NCBI RefSeq assembly: GCF_035083965.1
Contig: NC_089723.1
Coordinates: 21,865,193 to 21,929,192, forward strand
Length of the DNA stretch: 64,000 bases
Source of the DNA: Branchiostoma lanceolatum
Lineage: Eukaryota; Chordata; Leptocardii; Amphioxiformes; Branchiostomatidae
Direction: 5' to 3'
The notes below the pieces were generated by a model. It saw only the letters and a list, made by a program, of their open reading frames with translations. It ran no database searches and was not told where the DNA came from. A program made the position numbers and the translations under genes. How positions within the stretch are numbered: position 1 is the first letter of the stretch; each line of letters starts with the position of its first letter. Shown here piece by piece: positions 12,001-24,600 of this stretch.

Positions 12001-15000
12001 TTTGAACTTTTAGACATAAATGGTGTGATTATATCGGCCGAAAAACAAGTAGTGACGTTAAGGATCAGGAAGACGCTGTTCCAATGATTATAACAGTTGA
12101 ATTAATATTCCCTAGACGGAAGTTCTGATGTTTGGCTACAAATTGCTGGAAACTGGATCTCTGCTCAAGATGGGTGGAAGAAGCTAAGTGGAGACTACAC
12201 CATACCAAGTGGGTAGTTGCTATCTGTCTCTTGATATTAGAATACAACCCCATTGACGGTGAAATATTTTTGGACAGCTTCATAATTAGCAATATGGAGG
12301 GGGGGGAGCTTTGGGTCAGAATAAAACGCTTTTTGTACCATAGCAGGTTCATTATTGTATGAAATGAGTTGAAATTTGCCAAATCTCATGTCATTTTATA
12401 CAAGAATGAATCTGGGATGATTATATATACAAAAGGCGTTTCTTTTGACTCCCCCTCGTACACGTATAGACAATTATATTGCAGCTGATTCCGACAGGCG
12501 GGAGCACGTCGCCGGAACGTAATGCGTATACGGCAATTGCTATTGAAACCTATCATAGCTGCCGAATCTCTTTTGTTCTCTTTGGTCAACGTTGCATTGG
12601 AGGAACAGTCGTTGCATAAGATATATGTCTTTGACACAACTTAATGAACCTGTATGCGAGATATTATCCTTAAATACAGGAACACGACATTAAACGCAAA
12701 TTCTTGCTTTCGTTCCGGCGACGTGCTACTGCCGTGTACCTTTGACTTGAGTTTCAGTGATTTCGACTTGAGAAGGGTTGGAGGACCGAAAGCTTGTTAG
12801 TAATTACACAATTTTTAAACTTTATAACAGTTATTGTCTACTGTAATTCACTCTATCTGCCAGATGAAAATGGACATTTTCAGCAAACTTTAGCTTCACG
12901 GTGGCGGCAAAAGATTTACAGAACGGATGTGTGAAGGAATTATGAATAATAGCAATAGTTTTTTTTCACGGTGATGATAAGTTTAAGTACAGAGGTGACC
13001 ATGAAAACAGTGAACATAAAGTTACAGTGAAAGAAACAAGAATTAAAGTAATTTGTAATAAAACGTACATAGATTTAAAAAATATCCTCTAATCTCCGCC
13101 TTATGACAACCGACTCTCTTTGTAGATTACGGGGACATCGTGAGCAATATCAGGCTGTTTCTGGAGGGACCTCCCGGTGAGATCCGCTTCCTTGTAGACG
13201 ACGCTTCCTTAAAGGAGTTCGTGTCTCCCACCGCCGACTGGAGGTCTGAGGCAGACGCACGGATAGAACAAATCCGCAAGAGAGACGTCAAAATAAGGTA
13301 TGAAACGATGTTTCTTCGTGGCTGCCAAAGTATTAAACATTCTGCTATTAAAGGTAGGCATAGCCATCCTTCTACCTTGGGTGGGCATAGAAGAGCTTTC
13401 TTGGACATTATTTGTAACTTACTTGTTCTCTCTCAAAATCCTTGTTTACGATTTTTTTTACTTTACAGGGTCAACACACCCAACGCACATAGCATCACAG
13501 TGGAGGTGGGTTAAAGCGAACACAATTGTTTCCCAAAACTACTCAGGTAGTTCGGAGTCTGGTAGAGATAAGCTAATCTGGCATCTGACAAATATCATAC
13601 AGATTAGATACAGTTATTTTTGTGGTGTTGTGAAATAAATATTGAACCTGAGTCAAAGTTGACTCCAAATTGCCAACACATTGAACTTACCTACATTTTA
13701 GACTGATCAGCTCCAGTCTTTGTCAAGGAATGAGCGAGCACCCCACTATTTTTGTGAGATCACGTTATGCAGATACGTGACTAGGTGAGCAGTAGATAAT
13801 AATTTTTAGAAAGTCTATGGCGCCCCCCGTATCTTTTGAGGGATGGTTGCAGAGCCGGATAAAGCTTCTTTTATTCCTCTTGCAAAAAAGTCTGAATTGC
13901 TCATTCATTGACAAAGACAGGAGCTGATCAGTTGAAAATTTGGGTCTAATTTTGGTTGGCAATTTATATTTTATTCAGAATTACTTCTACTAAGTTGAAG
14001 ACAGATGAACTTCAAGTGAAGTATGTAACCTGCCTTGTCCTGTATTTTCAGGTAGCCCAGACCCGATCCCACTTTGCCTTCGGCACCTCCGTCAGCGCCT
14101 GGGAGATGCCCAGCAACAGTCTCTACACAGACGTCTTCTTCAACAACTTCGAGTGGGCCGTTCTGGAGAACAACCTCAAATGGAGGCAGAACGAGTGGAA
14201 CGAGGTGAGTACAGAAAATTAGTCTACATCATAGTTATTAGCTTTGGAACCATTAGGCCAGGTTGATTTGATTAGATGGATGACATCCGCGCGCGCATCA
14301 CTTTTTGCTCCATTTCCAAAAATAAAGAAAAGTTTTCCACCATACTGTAAATCAAAACAATATGGCCTTATCCATGTTAATGTCATTTGTAAATAGGACA
14401 AATTTTTAAATTTGGCAAATAATTACCCATTTATCTTATGGCAAGCTGTATCAACCAGATACAAGCTGACGTTTTATTAAGCCTCTTATCTGTCAAGCAA
14501 ACCCCTTTTTAACAACGGTTCAGAACGTTAAGCTGTAAAGTCATGCTGCAGATATCATGATGACAAATTATCATCTAATTTACGGTTCCTTGTATTTTGT
14601 AATTTTGAAAAACCCATTCATTTCATCACAGGGACAGTTGAGGTTCGACCTAGCAGACGCAGCGATTGAACTACTTGAAAGTCGAGGGTGAGTTGGTATC
14701 ATTTATATGTTTGAGATGCCTAGACGAAACATTTTGTTCTTAAGAATATGTTGTACATGTAGGTCCGATTTGGTAATTACTTGTAAAATTACGTAAGACC
14801 GTATATACAATCTCTCAAGTCATCTGCAGCTAATATGTTGTTGTAGGAAATATCAAACAACGTACGAATACAACGATAGTATATTTCAATATCATTATCG
14901 TTTGTTTCTTTCAACCATCACCCAAAACATTACCTGCCCAGGATACCAATGCGTGGCCACTGTGTGTTCTGGGGAGCCGGAGACTCCCATGTTCCCAACT

Positions 15001-17600
15001 GGCTGCCGGCGTACTCCGGGTCAGAGCTGAAGCAGAAGTGCTGGAAACGGGTTGATGACGTCGTGGGTCGGTATGCTGGGAGGTAAATCTTAATATTTCA
15101 ATCATGTCACGATGCACGCAAGCATTACTGAACTGATCCGATCTTTTAAGAACATTTCGTGAGAAAATTCTGCATGAACTGTAAGTCATGGTCAAATGTT
15201 TTGAGATGGAAAAACCAAGACGTCCTGATTCTTGCCCATGTGTACACCGACGTTTGACGAAACGAAGGTCATGCATTTTCCACACAATATATTATGAAAT
15301 ATCACATTAACCGATCAGTAAAGTGGGTATCTCATCACTTGGCGACCTCACTGTGGTCGGGCGATTTGACCGAGCGCTGAACAAATTTCATTGATAAAAA
15401 AACACACGCTTTTTTACGGTTTGGGAGTTTTGTTGTCTTTTAAATGATACTTCTACGTTTTGCGCGATATCTCCATTATAAAGAGTAAATTTAGGACGCA
15501 GCGAGCTCGAGCTTGTCTCCACCAGACAAGCTTGTCTCTCAGCTATAGGGAGAACATTTGCCGGGGGACTTTGGTCATGGAGGGTAACATTCGCATATTT
15601 GACCCTCTCTCAGTAGCCGACTCCCTTTATACAATTGACTCTATTTGGCCGGCAATTTCTACTATTTTCCCAGCGACCCGCGGAGGCAGCTAGTAGAGCT
15701 TAAGCTCAAGCTAGGTAGCCAACGTTCCACAGTGTTAGCAATTTAGCATACATATCTGTCTTCCCGTTGAATCAGGCTGCAGCATTGGGACGTCAACAAC
15801 GAGATGCTTCACGGCAACTTCTTCGTGGAGAAAACGGGAAACCCGCAGATCCGGTACGAGATGTTCCAGAAGGTGAAGGAGAAGGACCCGACTGCCAAAC
15901 TCTTCCTCAACGACTACAGTGTCATTAACAGCGGTGCGATGACACAGGTCTGTAACATTGTAGAAGTTAGTTTAAACGTTTTCACTATTATAACCTTTGG
16001 TGTACGCTTTTGGTTCTGATTGACAGTACTGTGTCGTCAATGCCACGTCACGACGCGACGTAATACCTCCTCATTCTTTACATACTTACATTCACATTCT
16101 TACCAGGCAATCGAAAATCATTGATAAGCTGTATGATGCATGATACGTTTACCGTGAGAGCCAGACTCTAGTAGGGCCCGGTAGAAGATCTGATCGTCAG
16201 CGCTGCCAAGGTTGATCTTTCCGAGGATCTAGATGAGCACTCCCGGGGAGCATGGGGGAGATAGCCGTCTCAGGTCCTCGGGAAAAACGGTTTGGGCTGC
16301 CGAACAGATCCTTTGCCGGGCCCTGTTAGAGTCTAGCTCCCATAGTAGGAGCATGAAGGAGTTGACCAGTGGTTGCATTTCCCCACAGGCCTACGTGCAC
16401 CAAGCGGAGGAGTTCCTCGCTAACGGAGCTCCAGTCGACGCGATCGGGGCTCAGGGACACTTCACGGGACGTCCTGATCCCATACTTCTCAAGGTCTTCC
16501 TTAATTTACCATACCATTGTTTTGTATACGTTTCAATTGTACACTATTTCGTCAGTGACACTGACGAAAGGAGTGGATGCTAGTTGAAACGTCTGAACGT
16601 TTCCAAAATCATCAGTTGTTGCTTGAGTAACTGCTATTTGGCGAAATAAATACTTTGTTCTCCATCGCAAACCTGATGTTGATAATACAGTATGATGATT
16701 GGTCGTGTTGGTTAAATGTTGAGTACAAAAATAACTTGCAATACAGCTGCGCCCAGATTATCTATCAGTCACAAACTGTTGATGGAGTCCAATGGCTAAT
16801 GATAACCTGAGGCTAAACTTCTTCTTGCTTTACAGAGTCGCCTGGACCTTCTGGCCACTGCCGGCCTGCCCATCTGGGTGACTGAGCTGACCGTAGCCGA
16901 GTCAGACGAGTTGGAGAGGGCGGCGGGTTACGAGGACGCTTTGCGGGTCGCCTTCAGCCACCCGGCCGTGGAGGGAGTCATCCTGTGGGGGTACTGGGAC
17001 GGGGCGCACTACGACCCGCAGAGTGCTCTGGCCAACGGTAATAACGTGCAGGTGGGGTGCTAAATACAACAAATAGAGCTAAGCTTTCTTCACTTATCAT
17101 TTATGTTTTTGTTGCACTGAAGCTTTATACGCTGCTTGTATTTGTCGGTCCATTTCGATTCGTAGCTATTAGTAAGTATTTAAGTATATTCCTTGCAAAA
17201 GGATAAGCCCTATTGTATCTATGTTTCTTGAATACAGTTCCATCATCTTCTTATGTTTTCGGAAAATGTTTCACATCTAAACGAAGAGATAGAAATGGAT
17301 ATACACTCTTCCTTGATCACGAGTTTATATAGATTCATGTTTCGATCGACGCAGCTTAACGAGGCAGGTCGCCGCTGGCGGCAGCTAGTCTTCACCGACT
17401 GGCGCACCAACCTGTCCCTTCATCACGGCACCACGACGCCAGCTGGACAGGAGTTCGACTTCCGAGGTTTCCATGGCAACTACGAGGTCAAAGTCAAGTT
17501 CCACGGCCAGGTGGCGGCCACCAAGCCCTTCTCCCTGGCACCTGGAGACGGGCCGATGGTCGTGGATATAGACATGCCTAATGACGTCATTGTTGGCTGA
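9018..17600 (+). CDS. GH10 xylanase-like gene A, two CBMs, complete
   Basis: Complete secreted GH10 enzyme of 744 aa. Exons: 9018-9211, 9816-9967, 10380-10472, 10959-11080, 11416-11546, 11712-11863, 12116-12208, 13126-13297, 13469-13505, 14052-14204, 14632-14687, 14942-15082, 15776-15947, 16389-16493, 16836-17051, 17355-17600. The sum is 2235 nt, a whole number of codons. Start chosen at ATG 9018 (MFRVASF), matching MFRAVIW of gene B; a hydrophobic signal peptide follows. Exons 1-4 and 5-8 encode two CBM4/9-like modules (FRNAGFEAPLG/WAGPSYDL and LLSNPGFESLL/WAGPAQNL). Exons 9-16 are the GH10 barrel: ENNLKW, RGHCVFW, acid/base Glu in WDVNNE, LFLNDYSV, IGAQGHF, nucleophile Glu in WVTELTV, and WGYWDGAHY. 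All key residues are present, so an active beta-1,4-xylanase/glucanase is likely; substrate is inferred from family only. Exon 7 uses a donor giving Asn where paralogues have Asp. Confidence 0.93.
10239..10259. repeat. (TA)n microsatellite
   Basis: Short TA run in intron 2 of gene A. Confidence 0.85.
10503..10800. mobile_element. MITE, 'GCTACGGTCA' family, degenerate copy
   Basis: Begins TATGCTATGGTCAAACTTGG and carries the family's internal blocks (GGGGCCCCA..GGGTAGTTAACGGGC, CCCCGTTGGACACCCTGCGGCTA, GGGACCCGGTGACA). The same blocks occur at 30741, 49320, 50069 and 57481. Located in intron 3 of gene A. Confidence 0.7.
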
Positions 17601-17656
17601 GAGACTACAGCTTATATAGAAGTCTGGGTTTATCAGACTCTGATTATGAAATGCAG

Positions 17657-17662
17657 AATAAA
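17657..17662 (+). promoter_or_regulatory. Polyadenylation signal of gene A
   Basis: AATAAA 57 bp after the stop codon, in a context (GATTATGAAAATGCAGAATAAAG-like) conserved after the stops of B (34489) and B' (60840). Confidence 0.75.
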
Positions 17663-18639
17663 GTGGAAAAAATCGCTTCAAGTCTCGGGCATTGAGTTAA
17701 ATTTCCTGGCATTGTGTAGTCAAAACAGGTCACTGGCCTGTGGAATGTTGGCGGCAAATTATGGCGGCAAATTTGCAAAAATTTCACCAATTTCCCTGCA
17801 CACTAACGTGCGGTGCATTTGTGTTTGAAGCCAAGCTGAGCAGGTTACTGTAAATCGCAGTGTTGCAACGCACTGATTTAAAAACGAAGTAAATGATTAA
17901 AATGCATCAAAAAGAGATTTGCAATGATAAAAATATTTTTATCAATTAAACTGGGTGTTACATAGAATCAGTAACAGAAATGACCGAATCGAACGATATA
18001 TCCAACTCCCTTATGTGTTTTGTAAAATGAATGTGTAATGATATATGTTTATTGACAACAAATAAACCTTGAAACTGAGGACTACTTTTAAAAGAATAAA
18101 TGCCACCTTTTGGGGGCCATCTGGGGACCTATTGGGGACTAATGGCCCACCAGATATTGGAAGTATAGCAGCACGTACGTCCGCTGCGAGTTAGCGGCAT
18201 TTTGCCAATTACGTTATTCTTAAACTTTTTTTTATAGAAATCGCCATTTCAAGTGGCACATTGGCGGCGGTAGTGCGGCAAGCTGGCGCTTGTGCGCGGC
18301 ACGTTGGCGGTGGTCATTCACAAGCAGTCGCCAACGTTCCTCAGTCCAGTGAGATACCCGTTGTAAGGTCCCGGGTGTTAGTTTTTGCACGTCCTCGGCC
18401 TCTTGACTTGACAAGTAAACAGTTATACAGCCATTCCGGAGACGCTAGTTTGCCAGCAGGTAAGCTTTATCACCACAACAGGAAGCGTCTGTTCTCAAAG
18501 GGAATCAATATTATCGATAACTATATTTACCAATTTGCCTCCAGAATACATGTACATAGGCATCGTGCTGATACCATCTGAACGACAGTGTGGTTAACTA
18601 CTATAGGTAGAAGCACCGTAAGCCACGGTCCTAACCAGG
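17663..18639. other. Intergenic region between genes A and B
   Basis: About 1 kb with no recognisable exon or RNA gene. It contains a GC-rich GGCGGC-type patch near 18260-18320 and must include the promoter of gene B. Confidence 0.5.
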
Positions 18640-21600
18640 ATGTTTCGCGCCGTTATTTGGGGAGCTTTGCTTCTCAGTTGCAAGTTGCACGACGTGAGGG
18701 CAGAGACAGAAATATTCCGTAATGCCGGATTCGAGGCCCCGCTTGGTCCGGACAACTGGTACTGCTCCGGATGCACGGGGGAACAGTACAGAAACGACAA
18801 CGTAGAGGGGACTGCGAGTATGCGGGCAAGTCAGAGGTGAGACCAGAAAATATCATGCGCTAGACAAACAAGTTTAACTATAATGAACTTCTTTCGAGAC
18901 TGCGTAACAATATTTTTCCACATAGCATATACCAACAGCGACTGGCTTTATTGACGTGTTAGATTTGACAGCGAAAATAGAAACACAAGAAAAATATCAA
19001 CCGTTCTCAACTTATTTTTCTTTTGCATTCAGTGCGATTTGGTCGTAAGTTAAATCCGTATTTGATTTGAATTTGATCACGTCATTTATAGTTTAACTAC
19101 ACAATATGTTTTGTACCCAAATACACCGGCCCTTAAAGACATAGTTGATTCTGCAGCTGAACCACATGCAGAACAAACAAAGAAAACTCCCCTCTGTACG
19201 TGACTGTCTGACCGCTCCCTATTGTACTGATAACACACGTGTGCTGCAAACTCGTGTCTCCGGAATGACTGCTAAGGTGTTTGCTTTGTTAAGGAGTCGA
19301 CAGGACGATACGGATGTCCCTGATAGGTTAAACATATGGCGGTTCACATATTGTCAAACACCCTTGGGCCAAACAGCCATGCACAAAAGAGAATATGTAG
19401 TAGGCATTTTAGCGAAGCTTCAGGAGCGAGCTTAATAGTATATCTTAGGCCCGTTTCACAAGAATTCCCTGAATTTTTTCAGGAATCCGTCTGTGGATCC
19501 GCCTGTCACTTTATACCTTGTCAGTAAGGTCTGGCATTGCAGCACGCAGGTCAATGACAGATGACCTACTTACGTGGTGTCCGATTTCGTACTATTGGGA
19601 CTCAGGAGCGTGTAGGAGAGTTACACGGAATCTAGTGTTCTTGGTTCGAAAAGGGTTTTCAACCGACCCCAGTTGATCTATTATCACAAGAACTTGTTGA
19701 ACACCATGAACCCCTAAAAAAACCTCTGTGGACACCAAATCTTCAGACTGGCTTGGCAGACGCCTTACTGACTTAGTGCTTTGTTAACAAATATTATCAT
19801 GGCAGAACCAAAGAGTACTACGTTGGTACTTTCTTTACAGTGAAGTAAGATCAACCCAGACACCTTCGCTATGGCAATAATTTTTAATGGCAAAATTGAC
19901 GTTGTGCCTTTGGCTGCTATGTTTGTTTTTTATTGCTGCTGGTTCTGTTACTTTTTCTATTTTCACTATTGTTATAACTTTCTATCGTTTATATTTTTGT
20001 TGTTATTTTTGTTTATGCTCTTGTTGTTGAAACAGACGGGGTACGTGGGCCGGCCCTGCCTACGACCTCGCGTACGGAAATGACGTCATCGCTGACCGAA
20101 CGTACGACTTCCAGATCTACGTACAGCTGATGTCGGGCGGTGACGCCAAACATCCGGTCAAAGTCACCGTTAGAACAGAGTTTTCAGGTGAGTCAACTCA
20201 AAACGTCAATTACCTAAGAGGATTAAAGATTTATAACAATCTTGCAATTTCCTGTAAGATATGGCCTGATCTTACTCTTTAGAGAATGTATCCAATTGCT
20301 TTATCAGTTTTGTTTTATGAAGCTAAGGCTTAAATATGGATTGCACATTACAATGCCAGTTGATGGGTTTTTCATCTAAACGCGCCATATCGCAGCGAAA
20401 CGCACTGAATGCAGAAATAACTAGAAAGGCAACATTTGCGAGCAAATACAGCATGTTTAGCCATGCTCCTCGCCACGCAAAAAATGGACTCCCAAAATAA
20501 CAATGGACCATTCTAAAATACTTCCACTTAAAAAATTGAATCAAACTTGAGTTTAAAAACAATTATCAGTCTCTCCATACAGGAGTGGAGTCTTCTAGTA
20601 GCACCTCAACACAATATGGACCAGTCCAAAACCATATCCACTTATTAATTAACAAATACACTTCTGCTAACAAATGGACTTTTTCATAATCATTCCAGCT
20701 CAAAATTGAAATAAATAATTACAGAATCCTCCCCTTGCAAGAATGGGATATTCCGTGCCATCTCCATGTAAACTAGACCAGTGGAAAAATATCCGCTGAA
20801 AATTACACTCTTGCGCATAATCAACCCAGTTCAAATTTGAATTAAAAAAGATCAACCCCAGGGAAGAATGAAGTTTTCCATAGTATACATAATGATATAT
20901 ATGAAGATTTGACAGGAGAAGAAGGAAATGACCAAAAATGGGTGAAATATAAAAATGTGACACCCCTTTGTTTGAATGCATGATTCAATAGTATACACTT
21001 TGGGTTGAAAATAACGAAACCAAAAAATTCTTTGTTTAAAAAATCGTTTTGAAAGGCTGTATGGCAAACATTTGAATGAGGGCCTGTGTACATGCCAAAT
21101 TTCACATTATTTTGGTTAAATACATATATGAACTGGAGATGTGTATCTTTAAAAAAAAAAGAGTGAACAAAGCCAAGTACATGTAATCACATGTCCTAGG
21201 AATTCCCATACCATATTTGGCATGAAGACTAGCCTACACCTGCGCCATGTAATTAGATTAACTCAATTGACCAATCAGGTGGTCGCCAGGCTCACAGGCA
21301 TGCAAGGCCAGGTGCAAGGCACTTGGGGTCAATGACCTTTAGGTCATATGTAGTATTGAAAGTGACAGAAGTGGCAAATATTGTCAAGAAAGCCCAAAAT
21401 AAATCGTTTTGAATATATGTATGCCAAAAATGGGAATGTAGTCCTTTAAATATTTGTTCAAGCCACATATACAGCAAATTTCAGGTCATTCGGTTGAAAT
21501 ACCAGGGCGCAGGAGGCCAAGATATGCTAAAAATAGCCTAAAAACCTCATTAAAATCACTTTCAAGGTCAATATCAAAAAAAAAGGAAAAGAACGCACAT

Positions 21601-24600
21601 TGGTTTTTGCCTACATTACCTCTGTACCAAATTTCAGGTCATTTGGTCAAAAAATGACAGAGATGAATCGATTTGAAGATTTGACAGGAGGAGAAGAAGA
21701 AGAAGAAGAAGAAGAAGAAGAAGAAACATGAGTAAAAACAATATGTTTAGCCATACTAGGTATGGCATAAATATGCCACAGCAGTGCAGAATAACTCAAG
21801 TGCCAATGATCTGATCAATTATCCAAATTACTGAAATTAATTAGCGTAGAAAACGCCAGCAGGACAAGTGTTAAAACTACACGGACTTAGTTTCTTTTCA
21901 TGGCTGCATTCTTTCAGACGGAGGGGTCATCCACCGACAGATTGCGAGGCTCAGTGCGAGTCAGACGGACGGCTGGCAGCGGATCGCCGCGGCTGTGACC
22001 GTGCCCGGTACGTACCCCCCTCCCTCCACACACAAAACAACAGCCAGCTAGTACACATTCTGGAAAACCGGACAAATTTCTAGCGTCAAATTCTTCAATT
22101 AGATGGTTATAAATCGACTATTAGAATATAGCAGAAAGAAAGTTACAGAACGTGCTTTATATATACTTGTGATTTGAAAGAAAAGTTGATTTTTGTATAG
22201 TTATGCAAAGTATCTGAATATAAACAAACTTTGTCGGTCTCCTGTTGCTTTATCCTTCAGTTCACGACAAACCCGTGGTGTCCATGCGCCTGTATGTGGA
22301 GGGACCTCCAAGTTGGATAGATCTACGCGTGGACAGCTCATCTCTGACTGAGGCCGGTGTGGGCACTGTTGACACTCTAGCGGTATGTTCCGTCGTCAAC
22401 GAGACATATTGATTTCTCGTCTCCCATTCTATTCTATTTTCTACAATGACGTCCCCTGAATGTTATCACAATGGTTGCACACAAAATCTGTACTATTATT
22501 TCTTCCATATATCGGTCTTTTTTGTCTTTATTCTTTAGTTTTGGATCATATTTGACCTTAGCAACAAAATTCACACAGCAACAACAACAATACTAAAAGA
22601 AACGTAACAGCTAGAACACTAGAACAATATCGAACAACAGCAATGACGGTTTGCTGATATCGATGGTATCCCGTTCCATAAATTGTCAGGCTGTCCCGGA
22701 GCTGCTCTCTAACCCGTGGTTTGAGCCGTTACTGGACCCGTGGGAGTGCAATGGATGTACTGGGCTGCAGTACACAGCGGACTGCTATGGTGGCGCTTCA
22801 TGTATGCTGATTCAGGAAAGGTACTGTATTATCATTTTCCTGCCCATGGACTACTGTCAAATGCCGACATTTATTAAGCATTATCACATAGGTAGATGGC
22901 GTCGACCAATCAGAAGCCTCTATTGCCCACAATAAGTGGTCTGTTATCACGCCATAACACACCACTTATTGACGTCATGTCAGAACACAACCGTTGCATT
23001 TTGTAGAGGGGGTATCTTTTTGATGAATCTTTTTCTTAACCTTGTTAAGAATATCTTTAATGTCTTAAAATTCCCAAACATTTCCTTAGCATACATGGAC
23101 AATACATGAAAAAAGGAAAACAAATTCAATTCAAGTAAAATTCAAACGGTAGGACTACAAACAATATTTATCACACCCCCACCGTCAAAGTGGAACCGGC
23201 CCAGGTCAGACGACATTGGAACCCGCTCGAATTCGACGGAGCTGAGTACCACAGTTTTTCGTCAAAGAACTGTCAGACGCCGACTTAGAGTCAGTTTTCG
23301 GGTCATGGGAAGCTGGGGAAGACGCCCAGGAACATGCGGAAGGAGTTCAGGGGCGAGAAACTGGCGCAAATTTGCGGAGAGGAGACTCGGGAGCGAAAAT
23401 AGGTTTGGATTCCAGGCTAACGTATTTCCCCAAGCTAATCTTGGCAGTAAAATAATCGCCCATGAAGCCGCCGAACTCCTCCTCAGTTTCTACCCAGGGG
23501 GACCCCAGGAAGGTATGTTCACGTTTCTGAGGGGTTTTACCCGGCGAAAATTAAAAATCTTGCCGGCAAATTGATGTCGCCGTGTTCAAAACAAACGTGA
23601 CACGCACTAAACACGCCCCCCTCCCCATGACCCATGTCACGTAAACCGATGTGTTGGCATCGAAAAAATTACGGTCAAAATCGCCAAAATTCTTACAAGT
23701 TTCTATCTACAAGGATCTCAGCAAGATACGTGTACGCTTCTGTGGGATTATTTTCCGGCTTGAGCAAAAAATATCCCGGGAAACTACAAGCAAATCATGA
23801 AAGGGGATGTAAACATGCTTGATTGTTCTTACCACAGCCAAATAAGCGTTAAACAATCGGGCGTCAGGAATTGTGAAAATTGAACAGAAATTTACAATTA
23901 TACCGCCCGATATAAAGTCTACGTGTCCAGAACAATTAAGACAAGTTACTGCTTGTTTACATTGGATTATATAAAGATCGTGTGTACATTGGATTGATTT
24001 TACATGTATAGTACTAAATAAAGAATCTATGTATTATACAGGGATTTGTCTCTCTTAATTATATGGGTCAGTTTGGATAGGCTATGTGAGGGGTTTTACC
24101 CGGCGAAAATTAAGAATATATGGGTCAGTTTGGATAGGCTATGTGAGGGATTTTACCCGGCGAAAATTAAGAATATATGGGTCAGTTTGGATAGGCTATG
24201 TGAGGGATTTTACCCGGCGAAAATTAAAAATATATGGGTCAGTTTGGATAGGCTATGTGATAATAACGTTAATGACCCGCCTGTTCCTCGGTTTATATGG
24301 TGTCATAACGCCTGGTCAGGTGCTATAACCACCTCATAAAACCACCTCGTTCGCTTCGCTCACTCGGTGGTTTTATTCGATGGTTATAGCACCTGACCAG
24401 GCGTTATGACACCATATAAACCTCGGGGCGGGTCATTAACCCTTAATTATTAGGAAGTTATTGAATAATTTTACATTAAAGTTATTTTGGAATGTTCTAT
24501 TTTTGTACATGGATGATCTTGGAACAGGTTTTAAAAAAAAATCTTCTATTCAGATTTACCACATTTGTGGAGGGATTGACATAACAGGTGACTATCACCT

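Noticed and set aside
24061..24260. Regular repeats that might suggest a CRISPR array
   Set aside because: Direct 57-bp units with no spacers, in a eukaryotic intron; a plain tandem repeat.
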